DNA of 64,000 nt from Bacillota bacterium (GTDB taxonomy: Bacteria; Bacillota; Clostridia; Oscillospirales; Ruminococcaceae). Positions 17,860 through 26,559 of this stretch are shown piece after piece. Where the stretch lies: assembly GCA_023421245.1 (NCBI GenBank), contig JAEZTV010000022.1, positions 1-64,000 on the forward strand, given 5' to 3'. Each line of letters opens with the position of its first letter. Position 1 is the stretch's first letter. Below the pieces are notes generated by a model, which saw nothing but the letters and a program-made list of their open reading frames with translations, was not told the DNA's origin and ran no database searches. Position numbers and translations under genes: made by a program.

Positions 17860-18810
17860 TTGAAAATTAAGAATATTACCGCGTTTTCCATCGCGTTTAC
17901 AGTGACCATTTTGTTGCTTGCGGGCGCATATTTTGTGCTTAATACAAGATTTCTGGAGCAAAAGCCGCAGGGAACGGCCAGCGGTACCGACCGGCTGCCG
18001 CAAGAACATTCCTCCACCGCCGCACGGCCGACGGAGGATACCGTGAATTTTCTGCTGTGCGGGTTGGATGAAAGCGGCACGCTCACCGATGTTATCATGG
18101 TTGCAAGCCTTGATCTATCGGCCGATACGGTCAAGGTCTTTCAGATTCCGCGCGATACGTACGTGGGAATCAAACGATACCCCACAGGAAAAATCAATGC
18201 CGTGTACGGGCATGCCAAAAGCGGGCAAACGCCCATATCTACTTTAATAAATGAAATAGAATACACCTTTGCACTTAAAATAGACCATTATGCCACCGTG
18301 AATCTGCCGGGGCTCAGACAGATTATCGATTCGATGGGCGGTGTAACGGTCGATATTCCGCAGACCATTTATTTTTCCAAAAGCAAGGTGCTGCAAAAAG
18401 GCGAGCAGGTGCTCGACGGCCAAAAGGCCGAATGGTTTGTGCGTTACCGCGCAGGGTATGTGGACGGTGACATTGGCCGTATGCGTGCGCAGGGTTTGTT
18501 TTTAAAGGCGTGCGCGCAAAAGGCACTTTCGATGTCGCGCGCGAAGATGCTCACATTGCTTACCCAGAACTACTCAAACATCACCACCGACCTCACCGCA
18601 GCGCAGGTGATAGAGTATTATGGTAGTGTAAAAGAGATTGATGCCGACACAATCGAGTTTTTCACCCCGGAGGGTAGCGGCGTAACGCACCAGACCTACT
18701 CGGTTTATTCGCTTAACGCACAAAAAACCGCAGATCTGTTAAATGAACATTTTCGTCCCTACGGCGACAGCGTTGCCGTAGAGGAGCTTAATATTATAGA
18801 ACTTGCATAA
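17860..18810 (+). CDS. LytR-CpsA-Psr family protein
   Basis: A 316-aa membrane-anchored LCP protein. One N-terminal transmembrane helix (about 7-27) is followed by a Ser/Thr/Pro-rich linker and the extracellular LCP domain (about 60-220) with NFLLCGLDESG, the conserved RDTYVGI (Arg/Asp binding pyrophosphate-lipid), KINAVYGHAK and VRYRAGYVDGDIGRMRAQ. LCP enzymes attach teichoic acids or other glycopolymers to peptidoglycan. Start is TTG 17860 with GGGAGG seven bases upstream. It lies between nadD-yqeK and rsfS, its standard place in Firmicutes. Confidence 0.92.
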   Translation: MKIKNITAFSIAFTVTILLLAGAYFVLNTRFLEQKPQGTASGTDRLPQEHSSTAARPTEDTVNFLLCGLDESGTLTDVIMVASLDLSADTVKVFQIPRDTYVGIKRYPTGKINAVYGHAKSGQTPISTLINEIEYTFALKIDHYATVNLPGLRQIIDSMGGVTVDIPQTIYFSKSKVLQKGEQVLDGQKAEWFVRYRAGYVDGDIGRMRAQGLFLKACAQKALSMSRAKMLTLLTQNYSNITTDLTAAQVIEYYGSVKEIDADTIEFFTPEGSGVTHQTYSVYSLNAQKTADLLNEHFRPYGDSVAVEELNIIELA

Positions 18811-18832
18811 CAAAAGGAGGAATGGCAGATAC

Positions 18833-19192
18833 ATGACACCACAACAAATTGCGGGACAGATTGTCGCCGTCCTGGATGAAAAAAAGGCCGAAGACATCAG
18901 TGTTTTGCGGGTGCACGACCTGACGGTGATAACCGATTACTTTATCGTGGCGTCCGGCACTAACTCTACCCATGTAAAGAGCCTTGCCGATGAGGTTGAG
19001 TTTAAGCTAAAGCAGCAGGGTGTAGCCCCTGCGTTTATTGAGGGCTACGGCTCCGCACAGTGGATTGCTCTTGATTACGGCAGCGTTATCGTACATGTGT
19101 TTTATCCCGAAGCGCGCAAGTTTTACGAGCTGGAACGGCTGTGGGCGGACGGCGAAAAGATAGACACGCAAACCCTGCTTGCGCGGGATTGA
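18833..19192 (+). CDS. rsfS: Ribosomal silencing factor RsfS
   Basis: RsfS binds L14 on the 50S subunit and blocks joining with 30S during starvation. The product is 119 aa, normal for the family, with VLRVHDLTVITDYFIVASG and the strongly conserved GYGSAQWIALDYGSVIVHVF. AAGGAGG (18814-18820) lies about 12 nt before ATG 18833. The earlier ATG at 18803 overlaps the LCP gene and has no ribosome-binding site. It is the last gene of the yhbY-nadD-LCP-rsfS run, followed by a hairpin. Confidence 0.94.
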   Translation: MTPQQIAGQIVAVLDEKKAEDISVLRVHDLTVITDYFIVASGTNSTHVKSLADEVEFKLKQQGVAPAFIEGYGSAQWIALDYGSVIVHVFYPEARKFYELERLWADGEKIDTQTLLARD

Positions 19193-19228
19193 CATATGGG
19201 CGCGGGTCTCCCAGCAGGACTGTTATGC

Positions 19229-19254
19229 ATAAAAAGCATAGATATGCTTTTTAT
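19229..19254 (+). terminator. Perfect 12-bp inverted repeat after rsfS
   Basis: ATAAAAAGCATA (19229-19240) and TATGCTTTTTAT (19243-19254) are perfectly complementary with a 2-base gap, ending in a T-run on either strand. It probably ends the rsfS transcript and starts the gap before leuS. Confidence 0.6.
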
Positions 19255-19261
19255 CGACAGG

Positions 19262-19379
19262 TAAGCCTTGTCGTCTGCGGCATTTGCCGCTGGTAGATAG
19301 TTCTTGTACAACCTTTCCGGCGGATTCGCCGCCTCGCCGCTTTGCGGTAGGCTTAAAAGACAGACGCTGTCTATCTTTT
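19262..19379 (+). other. Multi-hairpin structured region upstream of leuS
   Basis: TAAGCCT (19262-19268) can pair with AGGCTTA (19349-19355). Between them lie three hairpins: GCGGC/GCCGC (19277-19290), GGCGG/CCGCC (19319-19333) and CCGC/GCGG (19337-19347). A further AAAAGA/TCTTTT stem-loop (about 19355-19379) follows directly. Together they look like a branched RNA in the leuS leader. There is no T-box core (no GGTGGNACC), so it is not a tRNA-sensing T-box of the usual kind. Confidence 0.45.
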
Positions 19380-19454
19380 AAAGCGGAAACAGTATGAAGG
19401 GCAGCCCGTGCATATGCTTTTGGCGCGGACTTTTTGAAAGGAATGACCGGGATA

Positions 19455-21863
19455 ATGAAATACGATTGCTTTAAGGATGTTGAGGCAAAATGGCAGCATA
19501 TCTGGGATGAGAAGGACGTATTTGCCGCAAAATGTGATTACACCTTGCCGAAATATTATGCACTGGTAGAGTTTCCATACCCGTCGGGTGCGGGCCTGCA
19601 TGTAGGGCATCCCCGCTCCTACACCGCGCTTGATATCGTCGCGCGTAAAAAGCGGCTGGAGGGCTTGAATGTACTCTATCCCATGGGCTGGGATGCGTTT
19701 GGCCTGCCTACCGAGAACTATGCCATGCAGCATCATATCCACCCCGAGGTGGTTACCAAAGACAATATCGCACGTTTTAAGGCACAGCTAAAGTTGCTGG
19801 GCCTGTCGTTTGATTGGAAGCGCGAGGTTAATACCACCGACCCTGAATATTACCGATGGACACAGTGGATATTTTTGCAGCTCTTTCACCGTGGTCTTGC
19901 TTACAAGAAGGAGATGGCGGTAAACTGGTGCACCGACTGTAAGGTTGTGCTTGCCAACGAAGAGGTGGTGGGCGGCACCTGCGAACGCTGCCACGGCGAG
20001 GTGGTTCGCCGCGTAAAGAGTCAGTGGATGCTTAAGATTACCGAGTATGCCCAGCGCCTGCTCGATGACCTTGATACGGTGGATTACGTGGAACGCGTTA
20101 AAGTTTCTCAGCGCAACTGGATTGGACGCTCCACCGGCGCCGAGGTGGATTTTACCACCACGGCAGGGGATGTGCTGCGTGTGTATACCACCCGTCCCGA
20201 CACCCTATTCGGCGCAACCTACATGGTGATGTCGCCGGAGCATACGCTGATTGAAAAGTGGGCATCGCGCATCAAGAACCTTGACGAGGTGACTGCCTAT
20301 CAGCAGGAGGCTGCGAAGAAATCCGATTTCGACCGTACCGAGGTGGCAAAGAATAAGACCGGTGTACGCCTTGAGGGCGTAATGGCAATCAACCCCGTAA
20401 ACGATCAGGAGATTCCCATCTTCATTGCGGATTATGTGCTTACCAGCTACGGCACTGGTGCTATTATGGCGGTGCCCGGCCACGACACCCGCGACTGGGA
20501 GTTTGCCAAGAAGTTCGACCTGCCCATTATTGAGGTTGTTGCGGGCGGCGATGTGCAAACCGAAGCGTTCACCGATTGCGACACCGGTATTATGGTAAAC
20601 TCGGGTATTCTTGACGGATTGCCCGTAGAAGATGCAAAAGAGAAGATAATTGACTGGCTTGCACATAACCATAAGGGTGAGCCCAAGGTGAACTTTAAGC
20701 TGCGGGACTGGGTGTTTTCCCGCCAGCGCTACTGGGGTGAGCCGATACCGATTGTCATCTGCGACCAATGCGGCTATGTGCCGCTGCCCGAAAGCGAGCT
20801 GCCGCTGCGCCTGCCGCAGATTGACTCGTATGAGCAGACCGAAACGGGTGAATCGCCCCTTGCAAACATTGACGACTGGGTGAACACCACCTGCCCTCAT
20901 TGCAAAGGGCCCGCAAAACGCGAAACCGATACAATGCCCCAGTGGGCGGGCTCTTCCTGGTATTTTCTGCGGTACTGCGATCCGCAGTTTGGCACAGGCA
21001 TTGCCTCGAAACAAGCGCTGGATTACTGGATGCCGGTCGACTGGTACAACGGCGGCATGGAGCATACCACTCTGCACCTTTTGTATTCCCGCTTCTGGCA
21101 TAAGTTTTTATACGATATTGGTGTGGTGCCCACTGCGGAACCGTATGCAAAGCGTACCAGCCACGGCATGATTTTGGGCGAGAACGGCGAAAAGATGAGC
21201 AAATCGCGCGGTAATGTCGTTAACCCAGACGACATTGTGAGGGAATACGGCGCCGACACCATGCGTCTGTATGAGATGTTCATCGGCGACTTTGAAAAGA
21301 GCGCACCGTGGAATACCGCGTCAATCCGCGGCTGCCGGCGCTTTCTGGACCGTGTATGGGAGCTGCAGGCGAATCTCGTGGGCGGAACAGAGTACCGTCA
21401 GGAGCTTGAGACTTTGTTCCACAAGACAATCAAAAAGGTCGGTGAGGATATCGAGGCGCTCAAGTTCAACACCGCGATTGCGTCGCTGATGGCATTGCTG
21501 AACGATATTGCCAAAACGGGTTCGATCAACCGTGCAGAGCTTGAAACCTTTCTTATCCTGCTCAACCCCTTTGCGCCCCATATTACCGAGGAACTGTGGG
21601 GCATCGGAGGGTACAAGGGCATGATCGCGCATACAAAGTGGCCGGAGTATATCCCCGAAAAATGCAAGGAAGACACCGTGGAGATTGCGGTGCAGATTAA
21701 CGGCAAGGTGCGCGAACGTATGGTAATTGAGCGGGATATGCCACAGCAGGAAGTGCTTTTGCAGGCAAGGGTGCTGCCGCGAATTGGCGAGAGTATCGAC
21801 GGCAAACAGCTGGTCAAGGAGTTATACGTTCCCGGCAAGCTGGTGAACCTTGTGGTTAAGTAG
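19455..21863 (+). CDS. leuS: Leucyl-tRNA synthetase
   Basis: LeuRS charges tRNA-Leu. The product is 802 aa, the bacterial class Ia type. The HIGH-type motif PYPSGAGLHVGH is at 41-52 and KMSKS at 580-584; zinc-type cysteine pairs (CTDCK, CERC) lie near 155-180, the CP1 editing domain about 215-400 (TRPDTLFGATYMV) and the anticodon-binding domain after 640. Start could be TTG 19434, ATG 19443 or ATG 19455; the last gives MKYDCFKDVEAKWQ, the family N terminus. It stands alone behind a 262-nt structured gap. Confidence 0.96.
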   Translation: MKYDCFKDVEAKWQHIWDEKDVFAAKCDYTLPKYYALVEFPYPSGAGLHVGHPRSYTALDIVARKKRLEGLNVLYPMGWDAFGLPTENYAMQHHIHPEVVTKDNIARFKAQLKLLGLSFDWKREVNTTDPEYYRWTQWIFLQLFHRGLAYKKEMAVNWCTDCKVVLANEEVVGGTCERCHGEVVRRVKSQWMLKITEYAQRLLDDLDTVDYVERVKVSQRNWIGRSTGAEVDFTTTAGDVLRVYTTRPDTLFGATYMVMSPEHTLIEKWASRIKNLDEVTAYQQEAAKKSDFDRTEVAKNKTGVRLEGVMAINPVNDQEIPIFIADYVLTSYGTGAIMAVPGHDTRDWEFAKKFDLPIIEVVAGGDVQTEAFTDCDTGIMVNSGILDGLPVEDAKEKIIDWLAHNHKGEPKVNFKLRDWVFSRQRYWGEPIPIVICDQCGYVPLPESELPLRLPQIDSYEQTETGESPLANIDDWVNTTCPHCKGPAKRETDTMPQWAGSSWYFLRYCDPQFGTGIASKQALDYWMPVDWYNGGMEHTTLHLLYSRFWHKFLYDIGVVPTAEPYAKRTSHGMILGENGEKMSKSRGNVVNPDDIVREYGADTMRLYEMFIGDFEKSAPWNTASIRGCRRFLDRVWELQANLVGGTEYRQELETLFHKTIKKVGEDIEALKFNTAIASLMALLNDIAKTGSINRAELETFLILLNPFAPHITEELWGIGGYKGMIAHTKWPEYIPEKCKEDTVEIAVQINGKVRERMVIERDMPQQEVLLQARVLPRIGESIDGKQLVKELYVPGKLVNLVVK

Positions 21864-22023
21864 AGATATCTGCCGCAAGCAAACCAAACCGAGGGATAGC
21901 GCTCCGGTATGCAGAACAGGTGTGTTTTTGCACCGTTGCGAAAAAGTAGTGTCTGCACGGTAACGTTGCGGCCGGCATTTGTAGCACGGATGTAAAATCG
22001 CAGGAGCAATCCTTTCTAAGCTA

Positions 22024-22053
22024 TTGACAGAATAGTCTTGCGCATTGTATAAT
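22024..22053 (+). promoter_or_regulatory. Sigma-A promoter for rpsU
   Basis: TTGACA (22024-22029) and TATAAT (22048-22053), both perfect consensus, with an 18-nt spacer. They lie 90 nt before rpsU. Confidence 0.8.
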
Positions 22054-22143
22054 TACAGTTGTTACTAAAGTTGTATAGCCTCAGATTACACATGGCGTAC
22101 GGTTTAGATTACCCTGCCGCATGGCGGAGGGAGGGAATTTGAA

Positions 22144-22320
22144 ATGTCTGAAATTCGTATTAAAGATAACGAAACTCTCGATAGTGCTCTTCGGCGCTTT
22201 AAAAGGCAGTGCGCCAAGGCCGGCGTTTTGCAGGAGGTTCGTAAAAGAGAACATTACGAAAAACCATCCGTAAAGCGCAAGAAGAAGTCAGAGGCTGCGC
22301 GTAAACGCAAGTTTAAATAG
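22144..22320 (+). CDS. rpsU: 30S ribosomal protein S21
   Basis: A 58-aa, very basic protein (MSEIRIKDNETLDSALRRFK at the start, a Lys/Arg-rich tail ending RKRKFK). S21 binds near the anti-Shine-Dalgarno region of the 30S platform and aids initiation. The reading frame is continuous from ATG 22144 to TAG 22318-22320, with a strong GGAGGGAGGG ribosome-binding site (22126-22135), a consensus promoter and its own terminator, so it is a single-gene unit. In many Firmicutes rpsU sits with yqeY instead; here it stands between leuS and yqeG. Confidence 0.96.
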   Translation: MSEIRIKDNETLDSALRRFKRQCAKAGVLQEVRKREHYEKPSVKRKKKSEAARKRKFK

Positions 22321-22353
22321 GCTTGTGGCGAGTTGTTTGATACCTAAAAAACA

Positions 22354-22377
22354 AGCGGGCGCAAAGCCCGCTTTTTT
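22354..22377 (+). terminator. Intrinsic terminator of rpsU
   Basis: AGCGGGC (22354-22360) and GCCCGCT (22366-22372) with a GCAAA loop, followed by a T-run. The A-rich left flank would also allow termination from the other strand. Confidence 0.92.
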
Positions 22378-22418
22378 CATTTGTTTATTACTTGGCTTAG
22401 GTACATACTACTTAGTGG

Positions 22419-22521
22419 TATACTGAACAAGCTTCAAAATGACTGCATTTTTAGTGGCACGAATTTCCGTGCGGTGCCATTGACCGTATAAGTTAGCAGG
22501 CGATTGACTATATTGCGCAAG
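22419..22521 (+). repeat. Dispersed intergenic repeat, copy A
   Basis: Begins TATACTGAACAAGCTTCAAA, then ATGACTGCATTTTTAG, a GGCACG/CGTGC hairpin with ATTTCC loop, and ends GCAGGCGATTGACTATATT followed by GCGCA. The left and right ends match copies B (29632), C (54077, left end best) and D (61561). It lies directly upstream of the yqeG-like gene. Confidence 0.65.
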
Positions 22522-22537
22522 ACAAGAAAGGCACCTG

Positions 22538-23041
22538 ATGAAAAGACATACACTCCCCGATTTAATAATTAATAGAATATGGGAAATCGATGCCCAAACG
22601 CTTGTACAGCTCGGCGTAGACGCACTGATTGTGGATGTGGATAATACGCTGTCTGCCCATGGTGCACCGCTGCCTGAAAAAGAGGTTATCCCTTGGCTTG
22701 CCCGTATGAAGGGGCTGGGGGTACCGGTGGTGATTCTTTCAAACAATACAAAGCAGCGCGTACAACCGTTTGCCAGAGATCTGGGCCTGCCGTTTGTCCA
22801 CTTTGCGGTCAAGCCGATGCGCCATGGTTTTCGGCGTGCCGCAAACCTGCTTTCGTATCCGCGTGAGAAGATTGCGGTAGTAGGTGACCAGATTTTTACG
22901 GACGTCGTAGGAGGTAATGCGGCAGGAATGAAAACGGTGCTTGTACTGCCCATTGAGGAGGACACCAACAAGTGGGTAAGGTTCAAACGCCGCTTTGAAC
23001 AGCACTTTATCAGGCTCTATTATAATCAAAAAGAACGATAG
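22538..23041 (+). CDS. YqeG-family HAD phosphatase
   Basis: A 167-aa HAD-superfamily (subfamily IIIA) phosphatase. The nucleophile motif is IVDVDNTLSAH (the first Asp attacks phosphate, the second is general acid), motif II is VVILSNN, then conserved KPMRHGF with the motif III lysine, and motif IV is VVGDQIFTDVVGGN. The physiological substrate of the bacterial family is not established; the yeast relative is the phosphatidylglycerophosphatase Gep4, so a lipid phosphate is possible. AAAGG lies just before the ATG. In Bacillus yqeG heads a cluster with yqeH and aroE; here the next genes are an endonuclease and aroQ. Confidence 0.87.
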   Translation: MKRHTLPDLIINRIWEIDAQTLVQLGVDALIVDVDNTLSAHGAPLPEKEVIPWLARMKGLGVPVVILSNNTKQRVQPFARDLGLPFVHFAVKPMRHGFRRAANLLSYPREKIAVVGDQIFTDVVGGNAAGMKTVLVLPIEEDTNKWVRFKRRFEQHFIRLYYNQKER

Positions 23042-23166
23042 GGAAGCCGCTCTTTTATGCTGAAAAATTCTGTGCAAGATCCCGCCGTGAACCGACTTAA
23101 AGACTTATTTATACCCTGAAAACACATTTCAAGGCGTATCCGCGCTGGAAAGGCAAGGTGAACCCG

Positions 23167-24027
23167 ATGCGTGTACATTTCGGCCCCGCCGGCAATTCTA
23201 ATAGCTTTGCCGCAATGGGCTACAAAAAGAATACCGACATCCCTGCCTATGTAGTGAAAATGGGGCTTAACGCCTACGAATACCAGTGCGGCCGCGGTGT
23301 AAAGATATCCGCTTCTTCCGCCGAGGCGCTGGGAAAAGAGGCGGCGGCGCATGGCGTACAACTGTCGCTGCATTCACCCTACTACATCTCCCTTTCCAGC
23401 GTGGAGGAGGAAAAGCGCACCGGATCAATCCGCTACATCCTCGAGAGCGCACGCGCGGTCGATGCAATGGGTGGTGTTCGCGTGGTTGTACATTCGGGTT
23501 CGGCCTCAAAAATATCCCGTGAACAGGCACTTGCTTACGCAAAGCAGACGCTTGCGAACGCGGCGGCTGCGCTTGATGAACAGGGCCTGTCTCACATCCG
23601 CCTATGCCCCGAAACCATGGGGAAGATCAACCAACTCGGTACGCTGGACGAGGTAATTGAGCTATGCCGTGTGGATGAGAGGTTTATCCCCTGTATTGAT
23701 TTTGGTCATCTCAATGCGCGCACACTCGGCGGGCTTCGCACCTTTGCCGACTATGAGGAGATCTTTACAAAGATTGAAAATGGGCTGGGGCTTTCGCGTC
23801 TGCGGGAATTCCATGCGCATTTTTCAAAGATTGAATATACCCAAAACGGCGGTGAAAAACGGCATCTTACGTTTGAAGATACCGTATTTGGCCCCGATTT
23901 TGAACCGGTGGCGGAGTTGATTGTAAAAAAAGGCTGCTCACCTACCATTATCTGCGAGTCGGACGGCACGCAGGCGGAGGACGCAAAGGCAATGAGAGAT
24001 ATGTACGAGGCTGCCGCCGCACGATGA
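23167..24027 (+). CDS. Endonuclease IV-like AP endonuclease (TIM barrel)
   Basis: A 286-aa protein of the AP endonuclease family 2, which cuts DNA 5' of abasic sites using three metal ions. Candidate metal ligands are visible in order: His in SLHSPYY, His in VVVHSGSA, Glu in CPETMGK, Asp and His in CIDFGHLNAR, His in EFHAHFSK, His in EKRHLTF and Glu in ICESDGTQ. The usual Asp of the DRH motif is replaced by Glu-Lys-Arg-His, so the protein may be a divergent branch. I chose ATG 23167 (AAGGTG six bases upstream); GTG 23158 is also possible. Confidence 0.82.
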   Translation: MRVHFGPAGNSNSFAAMGYKKNTDIPAYVVKMGLNAYEYQCGRGVKISASSAEALGKEAAAHGVQLSLHSPYYISLSSVEEEKRTGSIRYILESARAVDAMGGVRVVVHSGSASKISREQALAYAKQTLANAAAALDEQGLSHIRLCPETMGKINQLGTLDEVIELCRVDERFIPCIDFGHLNARTLGGLRTFADYEEIFTKIENGLGLSRLREFHAHFSKIEYTQNGGEKRHLTFEDTVFGPDFEPVAELIVKKGCSPTIICESDGTQAEDAKAMRDMYEAAAAR

Positions 24028-24075
24028 ACCTTGGGCAAATACAGCGGAGATCGCGTACAACGAAAGGACGAAATG

Positions 24076-24522
24076 ATGGCTATGAGCGAGAAGATTCTGG
24101 TAATCAACGGCCCAAACCTTAACCTGACGGGTATACGCAAGCCGGAGATTTACGGCCGGACAACGCTGGATGAGATTAATGCCGAAATTGCGCGGTATGC
24201 GCAAGGCAAGGGGCTTGGCTGTGATTTTTTTCAGAGCAACCACGAAGGGGCGATTATTGACCGTCTCCACGCGGCGCGAGGGGAGTGTCTCGGGGTTATC
24301 CTCAACGCGGGGGCGCTGACACACTACAGCTATGCCATCCGCGATGCCATTGAAGCGGCGGAACTGGCGGTGGTGGAGGTGCATATCTCCAACGTGTTTG
24401 CGCGTGATGCATTTCGTGCCCGCTCTGTGCTCAGCGAAGTCTGCATGGGGCAGATTAGCGGCTTTGGTGCGCCGGGCTCGTACCTGCTGGCGGTGGATGC
24501 GCTTGCCCGCCAAAAAGGGTAG
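24076..24522 (+). CDS. aroQ: 3-dehydroquinate dehydratase, type II
   Basis: AroQ performs the third step of the shikimate pathway, dehydrating 3-dehydroquinate to 3-dehydroshikimate. The 148-aa product has INGPNLNLTG, the catalytic Tyr26 in IYG with Arg21 nearby, QSNHEGAIIDRLH, LNAGALTHYSYAIRDA and EVHISNV with the catalytic His. The last motif continues FARDAFRARS, where FA replaces the more common HA. AAAGGA (24063-24068) fits ATG 24076. It is followed by an Xaa-Pro peptidase and efp, a very common order in Firmicutes. Confidence 0.94.
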   Translation: MAMSEKILVINGPNLNLTGIRKPEIYGRTTLDEINAEIARYAQGKGLGCDFFQSNHEGAIIDRLHAARGECLGVILNAGALTHYSYAIRDAIEAAELAVVEVHISNVFARDAFRARSVLSEVCMGQISGFGAPGSYLLAVDALARQKG

Positions 24523-24671
24523 GCGCTTATACGATTAGTGCTTTAGAAGGATTGCCAAAGTCTATCCTTTAAACCCGCAGCAAGACCGCAGGTGACAAGG
24601 TATCCTCGCCGTTTTAAGGCGTGTCTATGCTCAGAATACACAGCAATACTATAACAAAGGGGTATGCTACA

Positions 24672-25754
24672 GTGGCCGTATCAAACAACAAGCTGCACAC
24701 GCTGATGAAACAACTGCCTGAAACAGCCGACGCGGCCGTGATTGTATCGCGCCCGAACCGACTTTACTATCTGGGATTTGATTCGCATGATGCGGGGCTG
24801 TTGTTTGTCACGCGGGATGCGGCGTATTTCATTATTGATTTTCGCTATATCGAAACCGCGCGGGAAAGTGTATGCGGTGCGGATGTGATATTGCAGGACG
24901 ATATCTACGCGCAGGTGCGCAAGCTGTGCGAGCGGCATGGCATTAAAGCGGCGGTGATTGAAACAAGCTACCTTACCCTTCGTGAGGCCGAACGCATCAA
25001 ACGCATGCTGTTTGACGCAAGTCTTGTTAAGAATAATGCGCTTGACGAACTTATTCTTAACCAGCGTGCCGTCAAGGACGCGGACGAGATTGCAAAGCTC
25101 AAAGAGGCACAGCGCCTGACAGACGAAACGTTCTCGTACATTTTGCCGCGTATTACCGCCGGAAAAACCGAGCGGGAGATTGCGCTTGATATGGAATTTT
25201 TCATGCGCGGGCAAGGCGCGCAGTCGGTGTCATTTGATTTTATTGTGGTTTCGGGCAAGAACAGCTCGCTGCCGCACGGTGTACCCACCGATACGATGCT
25301 AAAACACGGCGATTTTATCACCATGGACTTTGGCGCAGTTGTGGACGGTTATCACTCCGATATGACACGTACGGTTGCCTTGGGCGCGGCAAGTGACGAG
25401 CAGCGCCGGGTTTATGAAACGGTGCTGACCGCACAAAAAGCAGTGCTCAAGCAGGTAAAGGCGGGCGTAAATTGTGCCGCGATGGACAAAATAGCTAGGG
25501 ATATTATATACAACGCGGGCTATGAAGGCTGCTTTGGTCACGGGCTTGGCCACAGTGTCGGCATTGAGATTCACGAAAGGCCGCGTTTTGCACCTACCTG
25601 TAATGAACCTGCACCCGCGGGCACCGTGATGACCATCGAGCCCGGCATCTATTTGGAGGGACGCTTTGGTGTGCGGATAGAGGACTTTGGCGTGGTTACG
25701 CAGCAAGGCTTTGAGAACTTTACCAGGAGTCCAAAGGAACTGATTGTGCTATAG
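24672..25754 (+). CDS. pepP: Xaa-Pro aminopeptidase/prolidase family peptidase
   Basis: A 360-aa M24 metallopeptidase that removes an N-terminal residue preceding proline or splits Xaa-Pro dipeptides. The N-terminal creatinase-like domain is about 1-130; the pita-bread catalytic domain holds the five metal ligands: two Asp (MDFGAVVDGYHSDMTRT), His (GHGLGHSVGIEIHE), Glu (MTIEPGIY) and Glu (VRIEDFG). I chose GTG 24672, nine bases after AAAGGGG (24656-24662). A TTG- or ATG-type start further upstream at 24621 would add 17 residues without a ribosome-binding site. It lies between aroQ and efp. Confidence 0.92.
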   Translation: MAVSNNKLHTLMKQLPETADAAVIVSRPNRLYYLGFDSHDAGLLFVTRDAAYFIIDFRYIETARESVCGADVILQDDIYAQVRKLCERHGIKAAVIETSYLTLREAERIKRMLFDASLVKNNALDELILNQRAVKDADEIAKLKEAQRLTDETFSYILPRITAGKTEREIALDMEFFMRGQGAQSVSFDFIVVSGKNSSLPHGVPTDTMLKHGDFITMDFGAVVDGYHSDMTRTVALGAASDEQRRVYETVLTAQKAVLKQVKAGVNCAAMDKIARDIIYNAGYEGCFGHGLGHSVGIEIHERPRFAPTCNEPAPAGTVMTIEPGIYLEGRFGVRIEDFGVVTQQGFENFTRSPKELIVL

Positions 25755-25950
25755 GCTTTATGCCAAAGCAGCCGGTCTACTTAATTGGCCGGCACGGACG
25801 ACTGAACATCCGCATAAAATGGCAAAATTGAAAAATAACACTTGAAATGTTTAGTATAATAATATAAACTTATAATGTTATAGATTTGACCAATTACCCA
25901 GTGCTTGCAATGCGCTTTGTGACACTGTAATTTATGGAGGGCTAAATTGT

Positions 25951-26508
25951 ATGATTTCAGCAGGTGAGTTTAGAAACGGCGCTACATTTGACATGGATGG
26001 AAACGTTGTACAGGTTATCGAGTTTCAGCATGTCAAGCCGGGTAAGGGCGCCGCTTTTGTGCGCACAAAGATCAAAAACGTAATTACCGGTTCTGTGGTA
26101 GAAAAAACCTTTAACCCTACCGAAAAGTTCCCCACCGCTCATATCGACAGGCGCAGCATGCAATACCTGTACAATGAGGGTGAGCTTTATTATTTTATGG
26201 ATAACGAAACCTACGAGCAGACCCCAATCGGCGCGGGTACTTTGGGCGATAACTTCAGGTTTGTTAAAGAGAACACCGATGTTATGGTGCTTTCTTATAA
26301 GGACAATGTGTTCGGCGTAGAACCTCCCTTCTTTGTAGACCTTAAGATTATTGAAACCGAGCCGGGTATCAAAGGTGATACGGCCACCAACACCCTTAAG
26401 GTTGCCAAGCTTGAGACCGGTGCCGAGATTCGCGTGCCGCTGTTTATCAACGAAGGTGAAATGATTCGCGTCGATACCCGTGTGGGTGAGTATATGGAAA
26501 GAGCTTAA
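25951..26508 (+). CDS. efp: Elongation factor P
   Basis: EF-P enters stalled ribosomes at polyproline stretches and promotes peptide-bond formation. The 185-aa product has three OB-like domains: KOW-like N-terminal domain with HVKPGKGAAFVR and K32 at the loop tip that is modified in many bacteria, and a C terminus with GDTATNTLKVAKLETGA and the terminal VDTRVGEY. GGAGGG (25935-25940) precedes the ATG by 10 nt. The 196-nt gap before it is AT-rich with -10-like hexamers, but I found no well-spaced -35. Confidence 0.97.
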   Translation: MISAGEFRNGATFDMDGNVVQVIEFQHVKPGKGAAFVRTKIKNVITGSVVEKTFNPTEKFPTAHIDRRSMQYLYNEGELYYFMDNETYEQTPIGAGTLGDNFRFVKENTDVMVLSYKDNVFGVEPPFFVDLKIIETEPGIKGDTATNTLKVAKLETGAEIRVPLFINEGEMIRVDTRVGEYMERA

Positions 26509-26559
26509 TGTCAATACTGTAATTGAATTTTCAACATAATGAAAAAGGAGGCTGTCGTG

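Noticed and set aside
19193..19454. T-box riboswitch before leuS
   Set aside because: No GGTGGNACC core and no specifier-loop arrangement; only hairpins are present.
25828..25876. Promoter of efp from TTGAAA and TATAAT hexamers
   Set aside because: No pair has 16-18 nt spacing; the region is simply AT-rich.
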